In this document: one piece after another, positions 55,758 to 64,000 of the stretch | How positions within the stretch are numbered: position 1 is the stretch's first letter | Layout of the letters: each line of letters begins with the position of its first letter | Source of the DNA: Paraburkholderia sp. ZP32-5 | GTDB lineage: Bacteria > Pseudomonadota > Gammaproteobacteria > Burkholderiales > Burkholderiaceae | Length of the DNA: 64,000 nt | Assembly: GCF_021390495.1 (NCBI RefSeq) | Contig: NZ_JAJEJP010000001.1 | Coordinates: 372,001-436,000, forward strand | Direction: 5' to 3' | Program-made: the position numbers and the translations under genes | The notes under the pieces: model-generated | What the model saw: only the letters and a program-made list of their open reading frames with translations | Databases searched by the model: none | Told to the model about the DNA's origin: nothing

Positions 55758-56363
55758 TCAGCCGTTGTTGCGATGCAGTTGCATCATCGCGCGTTCCAGT
55801 TCGCCCTTGATTATCTGCGGCATCACTGCGAGCGCACGCTCGATCGATGCGTCGATGACTTCCTGTTCTTCGCGCCGCGGAGGTTTCAGCACGTAATTGG
55901 CGACATCGGGCTTTGCGCCGGCGCGCGCGGCTTCGGGAATCAGGTCGCGCGGATGGCCGATGCCGATCCGCAACCGCCAGTATTGCTGCGACGACAGATG
56001 CGCGGTGATGTCCTTCAGGCCGTTATGTCCGCCGCTGCCGCCGCCGAGTTTAAGCTTGACGCTGCCGGGCGGCATGTCGAGTTCATCGTGCGCAACGAGG
56101 ATCTCGTCGGGAAGAATCTTGAAGAACTGCGCCACCGCGACGACCGACTGCCCGGAGCGGTTCATATACGTTTGCGGCTCCAGCAGATGCACTTCCTCGC
56201 CGTGCAGCCGCGCCTTCGAGTAGAAGCCGTGAAAGCGTCGCTCGTCGCGCAGCATCGTGCCCGCTTCGCGCGCGAGTTGATCAATGAGCCAGAAGCCGGC
56301 GTTGTGCCGCGTCGCGGTGTATTCGGCGCCCGGATTGCCGAGCCCGACGATCAGCTTGATCAT
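55758..56363 (-). CDS. pth: Peptidyl-tRNA hydrolase
   Basis: 201 aa. Pth frees tRNA from prematurely released peptidyl-tRNA. Motifs: LIVGLGNPGAEYTATRHNAG with the catalytic His in RHNAGFW, FLLEPQTYMNRSGQSV-like segment (LLEPQTYMNRSGQSV), VAHDELDMPPGSVKLKLGGG and GGHNGLKDITAHL. It follows rplY but a strong terminator stands between them. Confidence 0.97.
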   Translation of the reverse strand: MIKLIVGLGNPGAEYTATRHNAGFWLIDQLAREAGTMLRDERRFHGFYSKARLHGEEVHLLEPQTYMNRSGQSVVAVAQFFKILPDEILVAHDELDMPPGSVKLKLGGGSGGHNGLKDITAHLSSQQYWRLRIGIGHPRDLIPEAARAGAKPDVANYVLKPPRREEQEVIDASIERALAVMPQIIKGELERAMMQLHRNNG

Positions 56364-56418
56364 GATTGCGTGGATCCATCTGGCCCGGCGGTGAAACGCG
56401 GCCGGACCGAATAAGCCG

Positions 56419-56451
56419 AAAAAAAACCCGCCGGGGAGAACCTCGGCGGGT
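56419..56451 (-). terminator. Rho-independent terminator of rplY
   Basis: On the minus strand ACCCGCCG-AGGTTCTCCC-CGGCGGGT is followed by eight T. Confidence 0.92.
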
Positions 56452-56512
56452 CACGTCGACCGTTTCATCGGAAACGGTTCGAGAGGATTGCTTGCCTGGA
56501 ACCAGGAGGTTC

Positions 56513-57127
56513 TTAAGCAGCCGGCGTTTCGCCTTCAGCAGCGGCAGCGTCTTCAGCGATTGCGCCAGCCGGGATCGTTGCAGCAGCGACCACCGGGTTT
56601 TCCGCGTCGACGTGAGCGACGAGCGCAACACCTGCCGGCAGCGGGATGTCCTTCGCGTGAACCGATTGACCTGCTTCGATCTTCGCGAGGTCGACTTCGA
56701 TGAACTCCGGCAGTGCCGACGGCAGGCACTCGATTTCCAGTTCATTGATGACGTGCGAGATCACTGCGCTCGACAGCTTGACTGCCGGGTTCGATTCCTG
56801 ATTCATGAAGTGCAGCGGCACCTTGGTGTGCAGCTTCTTCGATGCATCGACGCGCTGGAAGTCCACGTGCAGCACGAGCTGACGGAACGGGTGGTATTGC
56901 ACGTCGCGCAGCAGAACCTGTTGCGACTTGCCTGCCACTTCCAGATCGAGGATCGACGAGTGGAAAACTTCTTTCTTCAGCGCATGCCAGAGCGCGTTGT
57001 GATCGAGTTCGACCAGTTGCGTGTCAGCACCAGCGCCATAAACGATACCCGGGGTCTTGCCCGAGTTACGCAGGCGGCGGCTCGCACCCGTACCTTGCTG
57101 GGAACGCTCGAAAGCGATAACTTTCAT
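56513..57127 (-). CDS. rplY: 50S ribosomal protein L25 (long, general stress type)
   Basis: 204 aa: the N-terminal L25 domain ([28 protein letters not shown]) binds 5S rRNA, and the TL5/CTC-type C-terminal domain ([38 protein letters not shown]) makes it about twice the E. coli length. It ends in an Ala/Glu-rich tail. The ATG at 57127 is preceded by GGAGATTCAAA. It lies between prs and pth, the usual place; hairpins sit in its leader. Confidence 0.96.
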   Translation of the reverse strand: MKVIAFERSQQGTGASRRLRNSGKTPGIVYGAGADTQLVELDHNALWHALKKEVFHSSILDLEVAGKSQQVLLRDVQYHPFRQLVLHVDFQRVDASKKLHTKVPLHFMNQESNPAVKLSSAVISHVINELEIECLPSALPEFIEVDLAKIEAGQSVHAKDIPLPAGVALVAHVDAENPVVAAATIPAGAIAEDAAAAEGETPAA

Positions 57128-57143
57128 TTTGAATCTCCAATGC

Positions 57144-57163
57144 ACTGCCCGCGACCAGGCAGT
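57144..57163 (-). promoter_or_regulatory. Hairpin in the rplY leader
   Basis: ACTGCC-8 nt-GGCAGT lies 17 bp upstream of the rplY start. A second interrupted stem (GGGCCTC/GAGGCCC, 57172-57200, enclosing AGCC/GGCT) lies just before it. Confidence 0.45.
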
Positions 57164-57241
57164 AAAAACAGGGGCCTCGAAGCCGGAATGGCTGAGGCCC
57201 GGGATAGCGGCACGAACCTTCGTCCGTTCATGCCGATTGTG

Positions 57242-57280
57242 CAAAAACGCCGCGTGTCACATGAAGCGATACGCGGCGTC
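57242..57280 (-). terminator. Probable terminator of prs
   Basis: ACGCCGCGT-15 nt-ACGCGGCGT, followed by TTTTT on the minus strand, 13 bp after the prs stop. Confidence 0.75.
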
Positions 57281-57291
57281 TTCGCAAATAC

Positions 57292-58248
57292 TTAACTTTC
57301 AGCGAATAGCGACATCACCGAATCGCCGCGCCGGATGCGCGAGAACGTCTCGGCGAGCAGGCCGGCGCTCGTCAGCGAACGGATTTTCGGGCACGAGCGG
57401 GCTTCTTCGCCGAGCGGGATTGTGTCCGTGACCACGAGTTCGTCGAGCGCCGATGCTGCGATACGTTCGCCCGCGCCACCCGACAGAACCGGGTGAGTTG
57501 CATAGGCGAATACCTGCTTCGCACCGCGCTCCTTCAGAACCTGCGCGGCCTTGCACAGCGTGCCTGCCGTGTCGACCATGTCGTCCATGATCACGCAGGT
57601 GCGGCCTTCGACTTCACCGATGATGTTCATCACTTCGGCGACGTTAGCCTTCGGACGACGCTTATCGATGATCGCGAGATCGCAATTGAGCTGCTTCGCC
57701 AGTGCACGGGCACGCACCACGCCGCCGACATCCGGCGAAACGACCAGCAGGTTCTCGTAATTCTGCTTGCGCAGATCACCGAGCAACACAGGCGTTGCGT
57801 AGATGTTGTCGACCGGGATGTCGAAGAAGCCTTGAATCTGGTCGGCGTGCAGATCCATCGTGATGATCCGCTCGACGCCTGCGATTTCCAGCATGTTCGC
57901 CACGACCTTCGCCGAGATTGCGACGCGCGCCGAACGCGGGCGTCGATCCTGACGGGCATAGCCGAAATAGGGGATGGCTGCGGTGATCCGGCCAGCGGAT
58001 GCGCGCTTGAGCGCATCGACCATGATCATCAGTTCCATCAGATTGTCGTTCGTCGGTGCGCAGGTGGACTGCAGGACGAAGACATCCTTGCCGCGCACGT
58101 TTTCCTGAATCTCGACCTGGATTTCGCCGTCCGAGAAACGGCTAACCATTGCTTTGCCGAGGGGAATACCGAGGTTTTTGACGACTTCCTGTGCAAGCGC
58201 GGGATTTGCGTTGCCAGTAAAAACCATCAGGCCGTCATGGCTGCTCAT
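57292..58248 (-). CDS. prs: Ribose-phosphate pyrophosphokinase
   Basis: 318 aa. It makes PRPP from ribose-5-phosphate and ATP, for nucleotides, histidine, tryptophan and NAD. Signatures: [57 protein letters not shown] (ATP site), [18 protein letters not shown] and the PRPP loop [13 protein letters not shown]. It lies directly downstream of the tRNA-Gln gene. Confidence 0.98.
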   Translation of the reverse strand: MSSHDGLMVFTGNANPALAQEVVKNLGIPLGKAMVSRFSDGEIQVEIQENVRGKDVFVLQSTCAPTNDNLMELMIMVDALKRASAGRITAAIPYFGYARQDRRPRSARVAISAKVVANMLEIAGVERIITMDLHADQIQGFFDIPVDNIYATPVLLGDLRKQNYENLLVVSPDVGGVVRARALAKQLNCDLAIIDKRRPKANVAEVMNIIGEVEGRTCVIMDDMVDTAGTLCKAAQVLKERGAKQVFAYATHPVLSGGAGERIAASALDELVVTDTIPLGEEARSCPKIRSLTSAGLLAETFSRIRRGDSVMSLFAES

Positions 58249-58311
58249 CGTGCACCTACTTCAGGCTGGGGCGAGGAAGAAATTTGAATTACAGCGAACT
58301 ACGAGAGTTTT

Positions 58312-58388
58312 TGGCAGGGGAGAAAGGATTCGAACCTTTGCATGCCGGAATCAAAATCCGGTGCCTTAACCAGCTTGGCGACTCCCCT
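58312..58388 (-). tRNA. tRNA-Gln (anticodon TTG)
   Basis: 77 nt including an encoded CCA. The acceptor stem AGGGGAG/CTCCCCT pairs fully; the anticodon stem CCGGA/TCCGG holds the loop TTTTGAT with anticodon TTG (58352-58354); the T arm has GGTTCGAATCC. It lies between ispE and prs, as in many proteobacteria. Confidence 0.96.
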
Positions 58389-58440
58389 ACACTAACTTTG
58401 AGCTCCGCCGAACGTGGAATTTCGTTCGACGATGCAAAAC

Positions 58441-59322
58441 TTATGACGCGAAAGCAAAGAGTGGATGCTGATCAAGACCGGCGGCAACTGCGCTGTTCCA
58501 TTCGCCTGGCAGTTTGGCTTGCACCGCCTCTGCTTCGGCTTTACTACGGAACGCTGCAAAAACACTCGCGCCTGATCCGGACATCCGCGCCGGCACGATA
58601 TCTTCAAACCATCGCAACACTTGCGCTACTTCCGCGTACTTTTCTACGACAACCTGCTGCATATCATTCCGGCCGAAACTTTCTGGCCATTCAGTATTGC
58701 AGCTAAGTTCTGCAGGAAAGTCCATAATTATGAGAGGCTTTGAGTTCCTTGTCAACGCTTTTTCGGAAAAAATCGCTGCAGTTGGAACCTGCACCCTCGG
58801 CGTCACTACCAGGAAGTGACGCGGCGGCAATTGTACAACGTCCAATGCCTCTCCGACACCCTCCGCAAACGCATTTTTTCCGAACACAAAGAACGGCACA
58901 TCCGCTCCGAGTTTCAGCGCGAGGTCCTGCAATTCCTGACGTGGAAGGTCGAGCTTCCATAGGCGATTGAGCGCGAGCAGCGTCGTTGCCGCATCGGAGC
59001 TGCCGCCGCCAAGGCCCGCGCCCATCGGCAGACGCTTGTCGATTTCGATATCGACACCTGCGTCCGACCCCGTATGCGCTTTCAGCAGCTTTGCCGCGCG
59101 TACGGTGAGGTCGTGTTCGGGCGGCACATCGGCGATTTCGGTGCTGCGCGTGACGAGCCCGTCTTCACGTCGCGTGAAATGCAGCAGGTCGCCCCAGTCC
59201 AGCAACTGGAAGACCGTTTGCAGCGTGTGATAACCATCCGGCCGGCGACCGGTGATATGCAGGAAGAGATTGAGTTTCGCCGGCGCGAGGCAGTCGCGCA
59301 GCGAATCGGCTGTTTCGATCAT
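58441..59322 (-). CDS. ispE: 4-diphosphocytidyl-2-C-methyl-D-erythritol kinase
   Basis: 293 aa. IspE phosphorylates CDP-methylerythritol in the MEP isoprenoid pathway. It is a GHMP kinase: [20 protein letters not shown] at the start with the catalytic Lys, the ATP loop [18 protein letters not shown], and [11 protein letters not shown] near the end. It lies between lolB and tRNA-Gln in the order seen across proteobacteria. Confidence 0.97.
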   Translation of the reverse strand: MIETADSLRDCLAPAKLNLFLHITGRRPDGYHTLQTVFQLLDWGDLLHFTRREDGLVTRSTEIADVPPEHDLTVRAAKLLKAHTGSDAGVDIEIDKRLPMGAGLGGGSSDAATTLLALNRLWKLDLPRQELQDLALKLGADVPFFVFGKNAFAEGVGEALDVVQLPPRHFLVVTPRVQVPTAAIFSEKALTRNSKPLIIMDFPAELSCNTEWPESFGRNDMQQVVVEKYAEVAQVLRWFEDIVPARMSGSGASVFAAFRSKAEAEAVQAKLPGEWNSAVAAGLDQHPLFAFAS

Positions 59323-59353
59323 GAGTGAAGGCTACATGCGCCAAGGTGGCGCC

Positions 59354-59401
59354 AAACGGGCAATAAAGCGGGCAACGAAGTGGTCAACCAAGCGGACAAC
59401 A
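59354..59401. repeat. Four degenerate 12-bp tandem repeats between ispE and lolB
   Basis: Units AAACGGGCAATA, AAGCGGGCAACG, AAGTGGTCAACC and AAGCGGACAACA follow one another without gaps in the 136-bp intergenic region. Confidence 0.7.
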
Positions 59402-59458
59402 GGATTGCGTGAGACTCGCACGAGCCGATGCCGGCGCGCAAGTCGCGGCGAAAGCAGC

Positions 59459-60091
59459 TCACTGATCCAGCACGAGCTTGATGTCGAGCGGTGGCTCCGA
59501 GCGGCTCAGGTTGACGCGCTTCACTCCGGTAGCCGGCGCGTCGGCGTACGCGAGATAGTCGATCGTCCAGCCGTCCTGGGTGATCTGTTTCAGCCGCGAC
59601 GGCTGCTCCGGATCTTTTTCGGTCGTTGCGCGCGATGTCGGCGCAGGCGACGGTTGCAGCCAGTAGCGCAGTCCTTCGACCGGCAGTGTGAAGCCGAGCG
59701 CATTCTGCATCAGCGTGGAGACGTTGTCCGCGGTGAGCGGCTGACGGTTCGGCAATTCGAGCGTGGCCGAAGCCGGCGACGACGTCACGATCGCGAGCGT
59801 CTGACCAAGCGGATTGCGCAGTTGCAGCGTGACCGTGTCACCGGTTTCCTGCCACGAGAAGTTGCCGTAAGCGTTGCGCTGCTGGCCATACTGATCGTTG
59901 TACTGCACGGCGAACCGGCCTTGATACGAACGGCTCGTTTGCGCGGTGACTTCGGTTGCTGCGTTCGATGTGGACGGGCCCTGCGGTTTCACCGAAGCAC
60001 AGCCTGTCATTGCGACAACCGCTGCCGCCGCGAAGCCGAGCGCCACGCCGCGAGGCGCCCGGGAAAAGGAAATCAAACGGGAAAGACGCAT
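59459..60091 (-). CDS. lolB: Outer-membrane lipoprotein receptor LolB
   Basis: 210 aa. LolB accepts lipoproteins from LolA and inserts them into the outer membrane. The signal peptide ends in the lipobox VAMTGC (Cys about residue 31). The LolB fold shows in GRFAVQYNDQYGQQRNAYGN (N-terminal strands), FSWQETGDTVTLQLRNPLG and WTIDYLAYADAP. The ATG at 60091 shares one base with the stop of the upstream TPR gene (TGATG), so they are coupled. Confidence 0.93.
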   Translation of the reverse strand: MRLSRLISFSRAPRGVALGFAAAAVVAMTGCASVKPQGPSTSNAATEVTAQTSRSYQGRFAVQYNDQYGQQRNAYGNFSWQETGDTVTLQLRNPLGQTLAIVTSSPASATLELPNRQPLTADNVSTLMQNALGFTLPVEGLRYWLQPSPAPTSRATTEKDPEQPSRLKQITQDGWTIDYLAYADAPATGVKRVNLSRSEPPLDIKLVLDQ

Positions 60092-61932
60092 CAAAGATCG
60101 TTTACCTGAAGACGTTGTAACGTTTTGACGAGAGTGTCGTTGTCGGGTTCGAGCTTGCGCGCGGCGCGGAATGCGGCGCGTGCCTGGTCCTGTTCGCCGG
60201 CCTTCCACAGCACTTCGCCGAGGTGCGCGCCGATCTCGGCGTTCGGCTGGATGCTGTATGCCTTGCGCAGCAGGCTGATCGCATCGGCCGTGTCGCCCAT
60301 CCGGTATTTGACCCAGCCCACGCTGTCCATGATGAACGCGTCGTTCGGTGCGAGCGCCGACGCCTTTTCGACCAGCTTGTCCGCCTCCGGCAGGCGCTGG
60401 TTGCGATCGGCGAGCGAATAGCCGAGCGCGTTGTAAGCCTGCGGATTGTCCGGCTGGGTCTGGATCAGCTTGCGCAACTGCGCTTCCATGACGTCGAAAT
60501 GGCCGTTTTTCTCGGCGGCCATCGCGTAGTCATAGGTGAGATCGGGGTCATCCGGGAAGTTTGCGGTGGCCTGCTGCAGGCGTTCTTCCGCCTCCGGATA
60601 GCGCTTCGCGTCGAACAGGATCGCCGCGTCGGTACGCGCGATCAGCGCAACATCGCGCGGATCCGGGGTCTGCAGATTGGCGAGCAGCTTGCGCGCGTCT
60701 TCGGTCTTGCCCTGCTTCGCGAGCAGTTGCGCGCGCGTGATCTGCGCGGGGATGTATTGCTGGCTCGTCGGCGAAATCTTGTTCAGCCAGTCGCTTGCCG
60801 CCGCCTCGTTCTTCTGTTCGAGCGACAACTGCGCGAGGTAGATGTAAGCCTGGCCGGCGTCCGCGCCCGGCGTTTTTTCAGCTTGCTGCGCGTACTGCGT
60901 CAGATACGTTTGCGCATCGGCGAAGTTCTTCTGCTGGATCTTGATCAGCGCGAGCGCCATCAGCGGCGTCAGGTCGTTCGAATTCGCCTTGCGCATGATC
61001 TCGAACTGCTTCTGCGCATCGTCGAGACGGTCGCTCGCGAGATACATTTGCGCGAGCGCGAGCCGTGCGTCATGCGACTTCGGATTCTGCTGCACGTATT
61101 TTTCGAGCGACGCGATGCCTTCCTTGCGCTCTTCCGGGCCCATCTGCGACAGCATCAGCGCGGCCGGCAGATAGTCGGGCTTGAGTGTCAGTGCCTGCTC
61201 GAGCGACTTGCGTGCGCCCGGCGCGTCGTTGGAGAGAAGCTGCTGGCGCGCGATCGCGAGTTGTACTTCTGGCCGGTTCATGTCGTTCTGCAGCAGATCC
61301 TGCAGTACATGCAAGCCGCCGATCCGATTCGGGCCGCGCGAAAGCAGCAATTGCAGCGCGAGGGCCGCGCTGCCGCGATTTTCGTCGGGGACTTTCGCGA
61401 GTTCGCGCGACAGGATCGGCTTGGCGTCGTCGGGCTTGCCCGACAGCACGAGCAGCGATGCGTCGAGTTGCGCGGCGCGTTCGGAATCCGGCGCGTATTG
61501 CTGCCACAATTGCGCGGCGGCGAGCGCGTCCGTCGGACTCTGCGCGGCCAGCGCGATTTCGGTGGCGCGCTGCGCCATGCGCGGGTCGTGTGTGTCGCGC
61601 GCAAGCGCAAGGTAAGTTTGATAGGCGGGCGCCGGCTGGTCGCGTTGCAACGCGATTTCGGCGGCTAACACCTGGAAGACGATCTGGCTCGACAGCGGCA
61701 CACCCGGCAGCGACTTCTCGTCTTCAGCCGTTGCCGGACCCGATGGGTCGGGCAACGTGACCGACGTGTCGTCCGAATCTGGCGCGGGGGCCTGGGCATG
61801 CGCGGGCACTGCCGCAAGCGCCCACAATGCGAGCGCTGCGGCACCGAGCATCCGGCGAGCGGACACGGCGTGCGGCACGTTGGACATGCGCGCGAGGCGC
61901 CTTGAAAGCAGCTTCACGAAGGACACGTTCAT
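60091..61932 (-). CDS. Tetratricopeptide repeat protein upstream of lolB
   Basis: 613 aa. After a signal peptide (cleavage near AHAQA) the protein consists of many TPR-like helical pairs; the clearest are at the C-terminus (AYNALGYSLADRNQRLPEAD, FIMDSVGWVKYRMGDTADAI, AEIGAHLGEVLWKAGEQDQA). It is probably a periplasmic or outer-membrane-associated scaffold. Genes of this type directly before lolB-ispE are common in beta-proteobacteria, but the function is unknown. Confidence 0.88.
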   Translation of the reverse strand: MNVSFVKLLSRRLARMSNVPHAVSARRMLGAAALALWALAAVPAHAQAPAPDSDDTSVTLPDPSGPATAEDEKSLPGVPLSSQIVFQVLAAEIALQRDQPAPAYQTYLALARDTHDPRMAQRATEIALAAQSPTDALAAAQLWQQYAPDSERAAQLDASLLVLSGKPDDAKPILSRELAKVPDENRGSAALALQLLLSRGPNRIGGLHVLQDLLQNDMNRPEVQLAIARQQLLSNDAPGARKSLEQALTLKPDYLPAALMLSQMGPEERKEGIASLEKYVQQNPKSHDARLALAQMYLASDRLDDAQKQFEIMRKANSNDLTPLMALALIKIQQKNFADAQTYLTQYAQQAEKTPGADAGQAYIYLAQLSLEQKNEAAASDWLNKISPTSQQYIPAQITRAQLLAKQGKTEDARKLLANLQTPDPRDVALIARTDAAILFDAKRYPEAEERLQQATANFPDDPDLTYDYAMAAEKNGHFDVMEAQLRKLIQTQPDNPQAYNALGYSLADRNQRLPEADKLVEKASALAPNDAFIMDSVGWVKYRMGDTADAISLLRKAYSIQPNAEIGAHLGEVLWKAGEQDQARAAFRAARKLEPDNDTLVKTLQRLQVNDL

Positions 61933-62020
61933 GGAAATCCGTTCAATGTTTCAGTCGATTGTAACGCGCTCGCTACAATACGCGCACAACCACTCACGCA
62001 AGTAGCAGACCAATAGAAAA

Positions 62021-62851
62021 ATGCCAGAGTTGCCAGAAGTCGAGGTTACCCGACGAGGGATCGAACCGTATGTGTCCGGGCGCAAGGTCGAGCGCGTCGA
62101 CGTGCGCACGGCCGCATTGCGATGGCCGATTCCCGCCGACCTTGCGAAAACCTTGCGCGGCCACGTAGTGCGCAAAGTGGAGCGGCGCGGCAAGTATCTG
62201 CTGTTCGAAATCGATGCGGGCTGGTTCATTGTCCACCTCGGTATGACCGGCACGTTGCGGGTGCTGCGTCATGTGCCGCATCCGCCGGCCGCGGCGAAGC
62301 ACGATCACATCGATTGGATCTTCGACGAATTCGTTCTGCGCTATCGCGATCCGCGGCGTTTCGGCGCCGTGTTGTGGCATCCGCGCGAGGCCGGCGACAT
62401 TCTTGAGCATCCGCTGCTCGCGGGGCTCGGCGTCGAGCCTTTCTCGCCGGCGTTCACCGGCGCGTTGATGCACCGCTTGACGCGCGGGCGCAAGGTGTCG
62501 GTGAAGCAGGCGCTGCTGGCCGGAGATATCGTGGTCGGCGTGGGCAATATTTATGCGTCGGAGAGCCTGTTTCGCGCGGGTATCCGGCCGACCACCGCGG
62601 CGGGCCGCGTGTCGCTCGTGCGCTATGAACTGCTCGCGGACGCCGTGCGCGTGACGCTTGCCGCCGCGATCGAAAAGGGCGGCAGCACGCTGCGCGATTT
62701 CGTCGGCAGCAACGGCGAAAGCGGCTACTTTCAACTCGATTATTTTGTTTACGATCGCGCGGGCCTGCCATGCCGCGTGTGTGGAACGCCAATCAAACAG
62801 ATCGTGCAGGGGCAGCGCTCCACGTACTTCTGTCCCACCTGCCAGCGCTAG
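62021..62851 (+). CDS. mutM: Formamidopyrimidine-DNA glycosylase (Fpg)
   Basis: 276 aa. MutM removes 8-oxoguanine and formamidopyrimidines and cuts the abasic site. The catalytic N-terminus is [13 protein letters not shown] (Pro2, Glu3); [20 protein letters not shown], the H2TH region [20 protein letters not shown] and the zinc finger [12 protein letters not shown] to YFCPTCQR are complete. Divergent from the TPR gene. Confidence 0.97.
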   Translation: MPELPEVEVTRRGIEPYVSGRKVERVDVRTAALRWPIPADLAKTLRGHVVRKVERRGKYLLFEIDAGWFIVHLGMTGTLRVLRHVPHPPAAAKHDHIDWIFDEFVLRYRDPRRFGAVLWHPREAGDILEHPLLAGLGVEPFSPAFTGALMHRLTRGRKVSVKQALLAGDIVVGVGNIYASESLFRAGIRPTTAAGRVSLVRYELLADAVRVTLAAAIEKGGSTLRDFVGSNGESGYFQLDYFVYDRAGLPCRVCGTPIKQIVQGQRSTYFCPTCQR

Positions 62852-62858
62852 ATCTTCG

Positions 62859-64000
62859 ATGCCTTCCCGTCTGACTCCCTCTGCAAGTTCGCGCCCGAAG
62901 CCGCGCGGCACCACGGCCGGCAGCGCGCCCGCGTTTCCCGCCATGCCCGATTTTTCCGCGCGCCTCGTCGCGTGGCAGCGCCAGCATGGCCGTCACGACC
63001 TGCCGTGGCAGAACACGCGTGATCCGTACCGGATCTGGCTGTCGGAAATCATGCTGCAGCAGACCCAGGTGTCGACGGTGATCCCGTATTACGCGAAATT
63101 TCTCGCGCGCTTCCCGGATGTCGCCGCGCTTGCCGCCGCGCCGTCCGACGACGTGATGGCACTGTGGGCTGGGCTCGGCTACTACACGCGCGCGCGCAAT
63201 CTGCATCGCTGCGCGCAGGTCGTCGTCGAGCAGCATGGCGGCGCGTTTCCGGCCTCGGTCGATGAACTCGCGGAGCTGCCGGGTATCGGCCGCTCGACTG
63301 CCGCGGCGATCGCGTCGTTCGCATTCGGCGCGCGCGCAACGATCCTCGACGGCAATGTGAAGCGCGTGCTCGCGCGGGTATTCGGCGTCGAAGGATTTCC
63401 GGGCGAGAAGAAAGTCGAGAATGCGTTGTGGACGCTCGCGGAATCGCTGCTGCCGTCGAATGCATCGAACGATGAGGTCAGCGCGTACACGCAGGGGCTG
63501 ATGGATCTCGGCGCGACGCTATGCGTGCGCGGCAAACCGGACTGCGCGCGTTGCCCGTTCGCGGTCGATTGCGTCGCCAACGTGACTGGACGTCAGCGCG
63601 AACTGCCCACCGCACGCCCGAAGAAAGCGGTGCCGACTCGCCGCACGTGGATGCTGGTGTTGCGCGACGGCGATGCGGTGATGCTGGAGCGGCGTCCGCC
63701 GTCGGGAATTTGGGGTGGTCTGTGGAGTCTGCCCGAAGCCGCCGACGAAGCGTCGCTCGCCGAGCGCGCTCGCGCTTTCGGCAGCGATGGCGCGGTATCG
63801 CCGCTTGCGCCGTTTTCGCACGTATTCACTCATTTCAAGCTCGATATCGAGCCGCGGCTTGCGGAATTCGATCGCGGCGCCGGCGCGTTGGCGCCGCTCA
63901 ACGATGCGGACACGGCATGGGTCGCGCCCGCCGATCTCGATTCGTTCGGCGTGCCGGCGCCGGTGCGCAAGCTGCTCGACAGTCTGCGGGGTTCGTTGAT
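62859..64000 (+). CDS. mutY: A/G-specific adenine glycosylase MutY (3' end outside window)
   Basis: At least 380 codons, running off the window edge. MutY removes adenine mispaired with 8-oxoguanine and works with MutM, which lies 7 bp upstream. Seen: Glu63 in LSEIMLQQTQVSTVIP, the helix-hairpin-helix LPGIGRSTAAAIASF, Asp164 in ILDGNVKRVLAR, the 4Fe-4S cysteines in CVRGKPDCARCPFAVDC, and a NUDIX-like C-terminal domain (VMLERRPPSGIWGGLWSLPE). The first 28 codons before MPDFSARLV are a Pro/Ser-rich extension; the ATG at 62943 is an alternative start. Confidence 0.95.
   Translation, partial: MPSRLTPSASSRPKPRGTTAGSAPAFPAMPDFSARLVAWQRQHGRHDLPWQNTRDPYRIWLSEIMLQQTQVSTVIPYYAKFLARFPDVAALAAAPSDDVMALWAGLGYYTRARNLHRCAQVVVEQHGGAFPASVDELAELPGIGRSTAAAIASFAFGARATILDGNVKRVLARVFGVEGFPGEKKVENALWTLAESLLPSNASNDEVSAYTQGLMDLGATLCVRGKPDCARCPFAVDCVANVTGRQRELPTARPKKAVPTRRTWMLVLRDGDAVMLERRPPSGIWGGLWSLPEAADEASLAERARAFGSDGAVSPLAPFSHVFTHFKLDIEPRLAEFDRGAGALAPLNDADTAWVAPADLDSFGVPAPVRKLLDSLRGSL

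Overview
The window looks like part of a chromosome of a beta-proteobacterium in the family Burkholderiaceae, most likely Paraburkholderia or Burkholderia. This rests on the high GC content, the codon use, the protein sequences, and gene neighbourhoods I know from that group: gshA-gshB beside a mannose-type EIIA with ptsH and ptsI, a cox cluster that starts with a DUF2244 gene, and lolB-ispE-tRNA-Gln-prs-rplY-pth. It reads as core genome. I see no insertion sequence, prophage, CRISPR array, integrase or rRNA operon.

Region by region. 1-4.7 kb: comM, ubiK, and a glnK-amtB ammonium operon behind a sigma-54-type promoter. 4.9-10.7 kb: glutathione synthesis (gshA, gshB), then the general PTS proteins (mannose-type EIIA, HPr, EI), with a terminator between ptsH and ptsI. 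10.7-20 kb: housekeeping genes (moeB, ctpA, gpmA, rhodanese-grxC-secB-gpsA, macro-domain protein, trmL, comF, bioC). 20-31.2 kb: a complete aa3-type cytochrome c oxidase cluster with structural subunits (coxB, ctaD, ctaE), assembly factors (small protein, ctaG/Cox11, SURF1, two SCO-fold proteins), heme A synthesis (ctaA, ctaB) and small membrane proteins. 31.5-33.4 kb: an orphan MetQ and a MarR-GNAT fusion. 33.7-41.3 kb: an N-acetylglucosamine operon (nagR, nagA, a SIS-type deaminase, an EIIA-HPr-EI fusion and nagE). 41.4-44.4 kb: cytochrome bd oxidase with CydP. 44.7-47 kb: rpoH (sigma-32) behind a perfect CIRCE element, pagL and an NTF2-like gene. 47.2-51.5 kb: a C-terminally truncated leuA, ybiB, and an FAH-family/maiA pair. 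51.5-64 kb: ftsY, rsmD, coaD, ferredoxin, hisC, pth, rplY, prs, tRNA-Gln, ispE, lolB, a TPR protein, mutM and mutY (cut by the window end).

How the genes work together. Two phosphoryl-transfer systems coexist: stand-alone EI, HPr and EIIA-Man near 8 kb, and a fused EIIA-HPr-EI that should feed NagE directly. The two terminal oxidases (aa3 and bd) lie about 11 kb apart.

I found no wholly unknown multigene system. The observations most worth a second look are: CoxB carrying a C-terminal OmpA-like domain after its CuA and cytochrome c domains; NagE with a second IIB domain whose phosphorylated cysteine position is alanine; the CIRCE plus a second perfect palindrome before rpoH; the truncated leuA with a hairpin-rich leader; and a cysteine-containing repeat in the tail of the mannose-type EIIA.
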